Assembly (NCBI RefSeq): GCF_010500995.1 | Contig: NZ_QVMK01000037.1 | Location: 1-32,450, forward strand | Reading direction: 5' to 3' | From: Bacteroides sp. 224 | GTDB lineage: Bacteria; Bacteroidota; Bacteroidia; Bacteroidales; Bacteroidaceae | Length of the DNA stretch: 32,450 nt | In this document: positions 15,857 through 21,922 of the stretch, piece after piece | Layout: each line of letters starts with the position of its first letter | Position numbering within the stretch: the stretch's first letter is position 1 | Translations under genes and position numbers: made by a program | Notes under the pieces: model-generated | Database searches by the model: none | Seen by the model: only the letters and a program-made list of their open reading frames with translations | What the model was told of the DNA's origin: nothing

Positions 15857-16006
15857 ATGAAATATATCAATGAATTTCACAAAGCATGGATAGAGCGAAC
15901 CTGCCAATCAATAGCCTCTTGGAGCAAGCAGCCAGTGTCGTTAGAAGAAAAAAGAAAACAACAGGAGCGTTTGAACCAGCAGAAAGCTATAAGAGAGAGC
16001 AAATAA
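15857..16006 (+). CDS. 49-codon ORF overlapping the kinase gene (small gene or frameshift leader)
   Basis: The ORF begins MKYINEFHKAWIERTC and ends AIRESK before a TAA at 16004. It starts ~24 nt after a -7 element and overlaps the kinase frame by 121 bp. Its composition (Trp, aromatic N-terminus, then a charged helix) looks protein-like. A six-A run at about 15950 (GAAAAAAG), where a -1 shift would enter the kinase frame, offers an alternative: the kinase may really begin here, either by programmed slippage or in an ancestor before an indel. I cannot distinguish these from a fortuitous ORF. Confidence 0.35.
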   Translation: MKYINEFHKAWIERTCQSIASWSKQPVSLEEKRKQQERLNQQKAIRESK

Positions 16007-16479
16007 GAGAATTAATAGCATTCTCTAATTCTAATGGCTTATGGGTTTCTCTCTCTAAGCTAAATGTAGAGTATCTTAGCAAAGGAGGAGAGAATGAAGT
16101 TTATACTGGAGATAAAGATAACATAGTAGTCAAACTAAACAATTTTGAGTACGCAGGCGATGACTTAGAGAATTTCTTCATTCGCATTACCGCTCACAAC
16201 AAGTTCTTTTGCAATGTACCCTATCAAATGATTGGCTTTTCTTATAACAGTCAACAAGAGTTCTGCGCAGTTATCATACAGCCTTATATCATAGCAGAAC
16301 GAGAAGCCACAGAAAAAGAAATAGCTACTTATATGCAAGCATTAGGTTTTGAAATGGATTATATAGACGAATTTCACAATGACAATTATGAAGTGTTTGA
16401 TGCTGTTCCCAATAATGTGCTTTATGGGATAGATAATGATTTATATTTTATTGATACACAAATAAGATTAAGACTTTAA
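15886..16479 (+). CDS. Polyvalent-protein-type kinase domain protein
   Basis: A 197-residue protein from the only in-frame ATG after a stop at 15871. It matches the small Ser/Thr/Tyr-kinase-like domain found in polyvalent proteins of mobile elements and phages: Gly-rich loop 'LSKGGENEVY' (64-73), ATP-lysine Lys83 in 'NIVVKLNNFEYAGDD', hinge-like 'VIIQPYIIAEREATEKEIA', 'GFEMDYIDEFHND', catalytic-loop-like 'DAVPNNVLYG' (Asn176/177) and metal-binding Asp190 in 'LYFIDTQI'. Such domains normally occur inside or beside mobile elements; no integrase or mobilisation gene is seen here, so it may be a stranded remnant. The N-terminal ~30 residues overlap another ORF out of frame, which makes the true start uncertain. 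Confidence 0.72.
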   Translation: MDRANLPINSLLEQAASVVRRKKKTTGAFEPAESYKREQIRELIAFSNSNGLWVSLSKLNVEYLSKGGENEVYTGDKDNIVVKLNNFEYAGDDLENFFIRITAHNKFFCNVPYQMIGFSYNSQQEFCAVIIQPYIIAEREATEKEIATYMQALGFEMDYIDEFHNDNYEVFDAVPNNVLYGIDNDLYFIDTQIRLRL

Positions 16480-16565
16480 TCCCAATCCCCTCCTCCCTAC
16501 CCCAAAATGGTCATTTTTTACCTTTTATTGACCTGAATTTGTTCAAATGCATGCAAACTTTCCCC

Positions 16566-16573
16566 TAAATTTG
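16566..16573 (+). promoter_or_regulatory. Probable -7 element for the DUF418 gene
   Basis: TAAATTTG (followed by C) matches TAnnTTTG, 46 bp before the ATG at 16620. A TTTG at 16538-16541 is 24 bp upstream, longer than the usual spacing, so only the -7 box is convincing. Confidence 0.5.
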
Positions 16574-16619
16574 CCTCTCAAACAAAAGAATATTTTAATA
16601 CTTTAAATTTTAAACAAGC

Positions 16620-17801
16620 ATGCAAACATCTACTACCCTACCTCATAACAATCGTATAGAAATAGCAGACGTATTACGAGGTTTTGCCGTAATGGGAATT
16701 ACCCTTATCCATTTCATCGAACGGTTCAGTCTTTATAGTTTTCCGGAAGAAACCAATAGCTTTCTGCTCTTTACAGATAGGGTAATCTGGGATAGTGTGT
16801 TTTTCACCATTTCCGGTAAAGCTTATTGTATTTTCGCCTTGCTTTTTGGGTTCAGTTTTTTTATTCAAGATAACTCACAAAAAGAAAAAGGAAAAGATTT
16901 CCGGGCACGTTTTGCTTGGCGTTTAATATTACTATTCTTTATAGCTTGCATTAATTCTACTTTATTCCCCGGCGAAATATTGATGCTCTATGCACTGGTG
17001 GGCTATGTACTGATTGCAGTTTGTCGGCTTTCTACCCGCACAGTGGCAATTATAGCGGCCATCCTTATTCTACAACCTTTGGAATGGGGACAAATCATTT
17101 ACGGACTCATTGATCCTACATTTAAGATAAATGCCCAGCTCGATGCTCCTTATTGGGAAATCATTAATACCGCACAAAAAGAAGGCTCTTTCTTCGAAAT
17201 GTGCAAAACAGCTATATGGACGGGCAATGTGGCTAATATGGGTTGGATGTTATTGCACGGAAGAGTTACCCAAACCGCCGGATTATTTATGATAGGTATG
17301 CTATTAGGACGCAACCACACATTCACCTATTCCGAGAAAAACATAAGATTGTGGATTAAAGTATTTATTCTGGCTGTCGTAGCCTTTTTCCCACTGTATG
17401 GTTTAATAGCTGTACTTCCCGATTTCATTAATCGAGAAGCACTATTGGTCCCCTCTACCCTTATACTAAAATCACTTTCGAATGTTGCATTTACAGGAAT
17501 ACTGTTTGCAGGAGTCATACTCGTTTATTACCTGACAACTTTTAAACACATACTCCACCATTTGGCACCTTATGGACGCATGAGCCTGACAAACTACTTA
17601 TCACAATCCTTACTCGGAGGATTCTTGTTTTACAATTGGGGATTAGGACTTTACCAACACACCGGCATCACAGTATGTTTCCTTATAGGGATTGGCGTTT
17701 TCTTCATACAACTCTTTTTCTGTCGTTGGTGGCTTCGTTCACATCGTCAGGGGCCATTGGAGTATTTATGGAAAAAGGCAACCTGGGTAAAAATAAACTA
17801 A
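16620..17801 (+). CDS. DUF418 (YeiB-like) multispanning membrane protein
   Basis: A 393-residue integral membrane protein with about ten hydrophobic segments. The N-terminus 'NRIEIADVLRGFAVMGITLIHF' is the HGSNAT/YeiB-like opening, followed by 'WDSVFFTISGKAYCIFALLFGFSFF'. The C-terminal DUF418 domain includes 'PYGRMSLTNYLSQSLLGGFLFYNWGLG' in segments and the family ending 'CRWWLRSHRQGPLEYLWKKATW'. The family is related to acyltransferases that move acyl groups across the membrane, but no substrate has been assigned. It is transcribed alone and converges with the minus-strand gene; a REP-like palindrome separates the two. Confidence 0.88.
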   Translation: MQTSTTLPHNNRIEIADVLRGFAVMGITLIHFIERFSLYSFPEETNSFLLFTDRVIWDSVFFTISGKAYCIFALLFGFSFFIQDNSQKEKGKDFRARFAWRLILLFFIACINSTLFPGEILMLYALVGYVLIAVCRLSTRTVAIIAAILILQPLEWGQIIYGLIDPTFKINAQLDAPYWEIINTAQKEGSFFEMCKTAIWTGNVANMGWMLLHGRVTQTAGLFMIGMLLGRNHTFTYSEKNIRLWIKVFILAVVAFFPLYGLIAVLPDFINREALLVPSTLILKSLSNVAFTGILFAGVILVYYLTTFKHILHHLAPYGRMSLTNYLSQSLLGGFLFYNWGLGLYQHTGITVCFLIGIGVFFIQLFFCRWWLRSHRQGPLEYLWKKATWVKIN

Positions 17802-17812
17802 GAGTGGCACAA

Positions 17813-17857
17813 AGGCACAGAGAATTTAACTCACTAAAAATGAGAGACTCTGTGCCT
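17813..17857. repeat. REP-like inverted repeat between convergent genes
   Basis: AGGCACAGAG (17813-17822) and CTCTGTGCCT (17848-17857) are perfect 10-bp complements, with an inner ACTCA/TGAG dyad. The CACAGAG/CTCTGTG core is shared with the repeats at 9858 and 12663. It lies between the DUF418 stop and the end of the minus-strand gene, where it could act as a two-way terminator. Confidence 0.6.
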
Positions 17858-17889
17858 CCGCGTCTCTGTGTTCAAATCGTATTTTATCA

Positions 17890-18360
17890 TTAATTGGGAC
17901 TTTTGATACCCTCTCTTCCGTCCTGTTCCGAAAGTTCTTTTATACTTTCTGCAATAGTCAGTTGTGTGTAAAACATAACAGGAGAGTTCATATCCTTTTT
18001 GTATTCAAGATATTTGATATTGTCTGAATTAAAAAACTTAGGCGTATAAATATCACTAAGTACAATGGTTGGCTTATTGAATGATTTTCTGATCTTCAAC
18101 CCTGTTATTATTCGATCATTCCAGGTACTTAAATCAAAAACAGCCATCGGAGCATTCACTATTTTATTTATAATCTCATAATGATCTATGATACCCGAAT
18201 TAATTTCATCTGCCCGCAAAGGATGATATCCGGCTTGTGCTACCGAAGGCTTAATTAGGGTATTATAGACATTCTTAAAATGATCCGTTTCATATCCATC
18301 ATAGTTTTTTTCGATGGGCATAATAACGATGCATTCCATCTTTTCGGTTGTGCTGTGCAT
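17890..18360 (-). CDS. Nucleoside deoxyribosyltransferase/TIR-like fold protein
   Basis: A 156-residue minus-strand protein. Its order of motifs, 'CIVIMPIEKN', 'YNTLIKPSVAQAGYHPLRADEI', 'IINKIVNAPMAVFDLSTWND' and 'GLKIRKSFNKPTIVLSD', follows the pattern of small Rossmann-like proteins related to nucleoside 2-deoxyribosyltransferases and TIR-like nucleotide hydrolases (MPF..., IKPA...AG, RADEI, A..vIaDLt..N, ELG...KPTIL). Where those have a Tyr-Glu-Leu-Gly, this has 'TGLKIRK', so the usual catalytic Glu seems absent. The start could be Met1 (18360) or Met8 (18339, MECIVIMPI); the latter leaves a more normal leader from the -7 box. No partner gene (nucleotidyltransferase, effector or sensor) adjoins. 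Function is unknown; a signalling or defence role is only a possibility. Confidence 0.6.
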   Translation of the reverse strand: MHSTTEKMECIVIMPIEKNYDGYETDHFKNVYNTLIKPSVAQAGYHPLRADEINSGIIDHYEIINKIVNAPMAVFDLSTWNDRIITGLKIRKSFNKPTIVLSDIYTPKFFNSDNIKYLEYKKDMNSPVMFYTQLTIAESIKELSEQDGREGIKSPN

Positions 18361-18373
18361 AATTCTTTTTTTG

Positions 18374-18381
18374 CAAAAATA
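18374..18381 (-). promoter_or_regulatory. Minus-strand -7 element for the deoxyribosyltransferase-like gene
   Basis: On the minus strand TATTTTTG (then C) matches TAnnTTTG. It lies 13 bp before the ATG at 18360 and 34 bp before the alternative ATG at 18339. No -33 TTG is seen at the normal spacing. Confidence 0.45.
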
Positions 18382-18431
18382 AGACTTTATACTATAATAA
18401 AAAAAATATAAGCAACTACTTCACTATATAG

Positions 18432-18599
18432 TGTCAGTTTCTACCTGTTGACAAAATTAAAATTGTACCCAATCACCCTTATAAGGTTTTGGTTTCATAC
18501 AAAGAATTCTTTTCTTTGGATATATATGCCTTAACAGACAATGAACTTACATTTCAATTTCCACAAAGAATGATAAAAACGAAAAAAATAAAAGAGTAA
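18432..18599 (+). pseudogene. Possible decayed ORF fragment
   Basis: A 55-codon frame between an in-frame TAG (18429) and a TAA (18597) has no usable start. It reads protein-like, for example 'VDKIKIVPNHPYKVLVSYKE' and 'LDIYALTDNELTFQFPQR'. I recognise no family. It may be the remnant of a deleted gene or chance. Confidence 0.2.
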
Positions 18600-18602
18600 T
18601 AT

Positions 18603-18708
18603 CTGACCAAGAAACAATAATATTTGTTCAAAAGCCACTTTGTCGGCTCAAAAAAGCTATTTAAGACCTAATTTGGTCAGCTATTGCTCTTATTTGAACA
18701 GCTTTTTT
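18603..18708 (+). other. Cluster of alternative inverted repeats ending in a T-run
   Basis: CTGACCAA (18603-18610) pairs with TTGGTCAG (18673-18680); GTTCAAA (18626-18632) with TTTGAAC (18693-18699); AAAAAAGCT (18650-18658) with AGCTTTTTT (18700-18708); and a local GACC/GGTC (18665-18678) competes with the first. The last arm ends in six T. This could be the 3' end of an upstream transcript, a small RNA or an operator region; the sequence alone does not decide. Confidence 0.35.
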
Positions 18709-18709
18709 C

Positions 18710-18739
18710 TTGTTATTCCAAATCAATCTGCTTTCTTTG
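18710..18739 (+). promoter_or_regulatory. Promoter of the PUL enzyme genes
   Basis: TTG (18710-18712), exactly 19 bp, then TTTCTTTG (18732-18739) followed by C gives a 7-of-8 match to TAnnTTTG. It is 28 bp before the ATG at 18768 and is the only convincing promoter found ahead of the PUL genes. Confidence 0.6.
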
Positions 18740-18767
18740 CAGTTGTCCTTTTAATACAGAAAGTACT

Positions 18768-19856
18768 ATGAATTTAAAAATCACATTGTTTATAACTATA
18801 TTATTTCTCTGTTCTTCTTGCTGGCAAGGTAAGCAAAAGGAAAATAACGCAGCCATGCATACCACCTATACAAATCCTATATTAGATGCCGGTGCCGAAC
18901 CATGGGCTATTCTCCATAATGGGAAATACTATTACACACAAGGATCGGAAAACAAGATTGTAATCTGGGAAACCTCCGACATTACTGATTTAAGAAATGC
19001 TACTCAAAAAACGGTTTGGACTCCCACAGAAAAAAGCAATAGTGAACACCTTTGGGCACCGGAAATTCACCATATAGATAATAAATGGTACATCTATTAT
19101 ACAGCCGATGATGGCAACATGGATAACCACCAAATCTATGTGATTGAAAACGAAGCAGCCAACCCATTCGAGGGCGAATTCATAATGAAAGGTCGGGTCA
19201 GTACCGACAAAGATAATAACTGGGCCATTCATGCCAGTACCTTCGAACATAATGGAGAACGCTATATGATATGGTGTGGCTGGCAGAAACGAAGAATCAC
19301 CAACGAGAAACAATGCATTTACATTGCAAAGATGAAAAACCCCTGGACATTATCTACAGAGAGAATCTTAATTTCTCAACCGGAATATGAATGGGAACGG
19401 CAATGGGTCAACCCCGACGGTACTAAAACAACCTACCCCATTTATGTAAATGAAGCTCCGCAATATTTCTTCTCAAAGAATAAGGAAAAGGTGCTTATCT
19501 ATTACTCGGCAAGCGGTAGCTGGACTCCCTATTACTGTGTGGGACTTCTCACCGCCGATGCTAAAAGCGATTTGACCGATCCGGCATCCTGGAAAAAAAA
19601 TCCTCTTCCGGTTATACAGCAAGTACCGGAAAAAAGTATTCATGGTCCCGGAGGAATATCTTTCGTCCCTTCTCCCGACCGAAAAGAATGGTACTTACTC
19701 TATCACGCCCGAAGAGTGCCCAATGATGGTCCCGGAGGAGTAGACTCACGCTCTCCACGACTGCACAAGATTGAATGGGATGAGGAGGGAATACCTATAT
19801 TAAACAATTTAACGACAGAAGGCACCCCCCTTCCTCTAATGTCCGGTACTCAGTAG
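18768..19856 (+). CDS. GH43-like glycosidase lipoprotein with altered catalytic acids
   Basis: I take ATG 18768 (362 aa), which begins a lipoprotein signal (lipobox CSSC, Cys18) and follows a promoter; a frame open from 18684 would run through that promoter. The five-bladed-propeller GH43 pattern is clear: 'YTNPILDAGAEPWAILHNGK', 'LWAPEIHHIDNKWYIYYTAD', 'ASTFEHNGERYMIWCGWQ', 'YIAKMKNPWTLS', 'VNEAPQYFF', 'SASGSWTPYYCVGLLTAD', 'HGPGGISFVPSPD'. Related arabinofuranosidase-like members have ADPW and WAID at the first two sites; this protein has Glu44 (AEPW) and His155 (WAIH), while the general-acid Glu229 is kept. It may be a divergent enzyme or a glycan-binding relic. Arabinose-containing substrates are a family-level guess. 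It is first in the PUL. Confidence 0.8.
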   Translation: MNLKITLFITILFLCSSCWQGKQKENNAAMHTTYTNPILDAGAEPWAILHNGKYYYTQGSENKIVIWETSDITDLRNATQKTVWTPTEKSNSEHLWAPEIHHIDNKWYIYYTADDGNMDNHQIYVIENEAANPFEGEFIMKGRVSTDKDNNWAIHASTFEHNGERYMIWCGWQKRRITNEKQCIYIAKMKNPWTLSTERILISQPEYEWERQWVNPDGTKTTYPIYVNEAPQYFFSKNKEKVLIYYSASGSWTPYYCVGLLTADAKSDLTDPASWKKNPLPVIQQVPEKSIHGPGGISFVPSPDRKEWYLLYHARRVPNDGPGGVDSRSPRLHKIEWDEEGIPILNNLTTEGTPLPLMSGTQ

Positions 19857-19992
19857 TAATACCCAAATTTCAATAAATAATTCTTTCTGTTTTTATAAAT
19901 ATTATTTAAACAATAATGTTTATACGGGAATGCTATACCCTTTATCATATATATAAATACAACATTATTAATTTATTTAGTAACACCATTTT

Positions 19993-21807
19993 ATGAAAAA
20001 AAAATTTCTTATCACATTTTTAGCAATTTCATTAAGTGCCTCGACGTGGGCACAGTGGAAACCGGCAGGCGAAAAGATTAAGACCCCTTGGGGTGAACAA
20101 CTTAATTCGCAAAATGTACTGCCCGAATACCCTCGTCCCATCATGGAACGTTCCGACTGGAAAAACCTGAACGGACTTTGGAAGTACGCTATCACCGATC
20201 GGGGTGCTGCTGCTCCAAGTAGCTACGAAGGAGATATCCTTGTGCCTTTCGCTGTGGAGTCTTCTCTTTCAGGCGTAGGAAAAACAGTTGGCGAACATAA
20301 GGAATTGTGGTACAACCGCACCTTTACAGTTCCTTCGGGATGGAATGGCAAGAAAATCTTATTACATTTCGGTGCCGTTGACTGGAAAGCCGATGTATGG
20401 GTAAATGACATTAAAGTTGGGCAACATACCGGCGGATTTACTCCTTTCTACTTCGACGTAACTTCGGTACTTAAGAAAGGAAACAATACGCTGACTGTGA
20501 AAGTATGGGATCCTTCCGATCGCGGAGAACAACCTCGCGGAAAGCAAGTAGAACGTCCGGGAGGTATCTGGTATACACCAGTAACCGGTATCTGGCAAAC
20601 GGTATGGTTAGAACCTGTATCAGAACGATATATCACCAATCTTAGAACAACTCCCAACATTGATCGCCGTATGTTGACTGTGGAAGTGGAAACTGCCAAT
20701 CAGCATTACGCCGATAAAGTAGAAGTAAAACTCTATGATGGTAAAACACAGGTTGCATCAGGAGCTTCTGTAAACGGTATGCCAATAGAATTGAATATCT
20801 CTGATATGAAATTATGGTCGCCGGATTCTCCTTTCCTTTATGATATGACTGTAACACTTTACAACAACGGAAAGCAAGTAGACAAAGTTAACGGCTATGC
20901 CGCTATGCGTAAATACAGCACTCATAGAGATCATAAAGGCATCGTTCGTTTACAACTGAACAATAAAGACCTTTTCCAATTTGGTCCGCTTGATCAAGGT
21001 TGGTGGCCCGATGGTCTTTACACTGCTCCTACCGATGAAGCTATGGTATATGACTTACAAAAGACCAAAGACTTTGGTTTTAACATGACTCGTAAACACG
21101 TAAAAGTAGAACCTGCCCGTTGGTATACTCATTGCGACCGCATCGGATTAATCGTATGGCAAGACATGCCTAACGGCGGAAGAGGTCCTGTTCAATGGCA
21201 AACTCACAATTACTACGATGGCGCAGATGCTAAACGTTCTCCTAAATCGGAAGCTAACTATCGTAAAGAATGGAAAGAAATCATGGATTATCTCTACTCT
21301 TATCCTTCCATCGGCGTTTGGATACCATTTAACGAAGCTTGGGGACAGTTTAAAACTGTTGAAATTGCGGAATGGACCAAAGAATATGATCCTACTCGCC
21401 TGGTAAACCCTGCCAGTGGAGGTAATCATTACCGTGTAGGAGATATGCTGGACTTACATCACTATCCGGGTCCTAACTTATTCCTTTATGAACCGGAACG
21501 TGCTACTGTATTGGGAGAATATGGAGGTATCGGTTTAGTGATGAAAGATCACCTTTGGAAACCTGATAAAAACTGGGGATATGTACAATTCAACACCAAA
21601 GAAGAAGTGACCACCGAATACCTAAAATACATAGATGCATTGCTTGAGCAAATCGGCAGAGGATTCTCAGCAGCAGTCTACACTCAAATTACAGACGTGG
21701 AAGAAGAAGTAAACGGATTGGTAACATACGATAGAAAAGAGATAAAGGTTGACGAACAAAAAATAAAAGAAGCGAACTTGAAGGTTAGCAAATCATTGAA
21801 TAGGTAA
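19993..21807 (+). CDS. Glycoside hydrolase family 2 enzyme (beta-galactosidase/glucuronidase type)
   Basis: A 604-residue exported protein (signal peptide 1-20, cleavage after SASTWA). Domains: sugar-binding jelly roll ~45-215 ('LNGLWKYAI', 'ELWYNRTFTVPSGWNGKKIL', 'DVWVNDIKVGQHTGGFTPF'), immunoglobulin-like ~218-320 ('KLWSPDSPFLYDMTVTLY'), TIM barrel ~325-595. The acid/base is Glu448 in 'IPFNEAWGQ' and the nucleophile is Glu509 in 'VLGEYGGIG', both intact. It is shorter than LacZ and lacks the C-terminal small-chain domain, as in many Bacteroides PUL GH2 enzymes. Periplasmic removal of a terminal beta-linked sugar is expected; galactose, glucuronic acid or another sugar cannot be told apart by eye. 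It lies 136 bp of AT-rich DNA after the GH43 gene, with no clear separate promoter. Confidence 0.88.
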   Translation: MKKKFLITFLAISLSASTWAQWKPAGEKIKTPWGEQLNSQNVLPEYPRPIMERSDWKNLNGLWKYAITDRGAAAPSSYEGDILVPFAVESSLSGVGKTVGEHKELWYNRTFTVPSGWNGKKILLHFGAVDWKADVWVNDIKVGQHTGGFTPFYFDVTSVLKKGNNTLTVKVWDPSDRGEQPRGKQVERPGGIWYTPVTGIWQTVWLEPVSERYITNLRTTPNIDRRMLTVEVETANQHYADKVEVKLYDGKTQVASGASVNGMPIELNISDMKLWSPDSPFLYDMTVTLYNNGKQVDKVNGYAAMRKYSTHRDHKGIVRLQLNNKDLFQFGPLDQGWWPDGLYTAPTDEAMVYDLQKTKDFGFNMTRKHVKVEPARWYTHCDRIGLIVWQDMPNGGRGPVQWQTHNYYDGADAKRSPKSEANYRKEWKEIMDYLYSYPSIGVWIPFNEAWGQFKTVEIAEWTKEYDPTRLVNPASGGNHYRVGDMLDLHHYPGPNLFLYEPERATVLGEYGGIGLVMKDHLWKPDKNWGYVQFNTKEEVTTEYLKYIDALLEQIGRGFSAAVYTQITDVEEEVNGLVTYDRKEIKVDEQKIKEANLKVSKSLNR

Positions 21808-21922
21808 ATGTAATCAGTGATATAAGGTATAAAGATTGAAGAAGGGTATTAGTTGAAGGAAAAAGATTGTTGAAGGATAACACTATTAATTGTGAATTAG
21901 GAATTAAACGTAAAACACTTAA

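Larger units (their letters stand above)
18361..18767. other. 407-bp structured intergenic region upstream of the PUL
   Basis: There is no complete gene here. It holds a minus-strand -7 element (18374-18381), a 12-bp palindrome CACTATATAGTG (18422-18433), a startless open frame (18432-18599), a set of competing inverted repeats ending in a T-run (18603-18708), and the promoter of the GH43 gene (18710-18739). Confidence 0.6.

Noticed and set aside
19857..19992. Separate promoter for the GH2 gene
   Set aside because: The 136-bp AT-rich gap contains no TAnnTTTG with a suitable TTG; read-through from the GH43 promoter is simpler.
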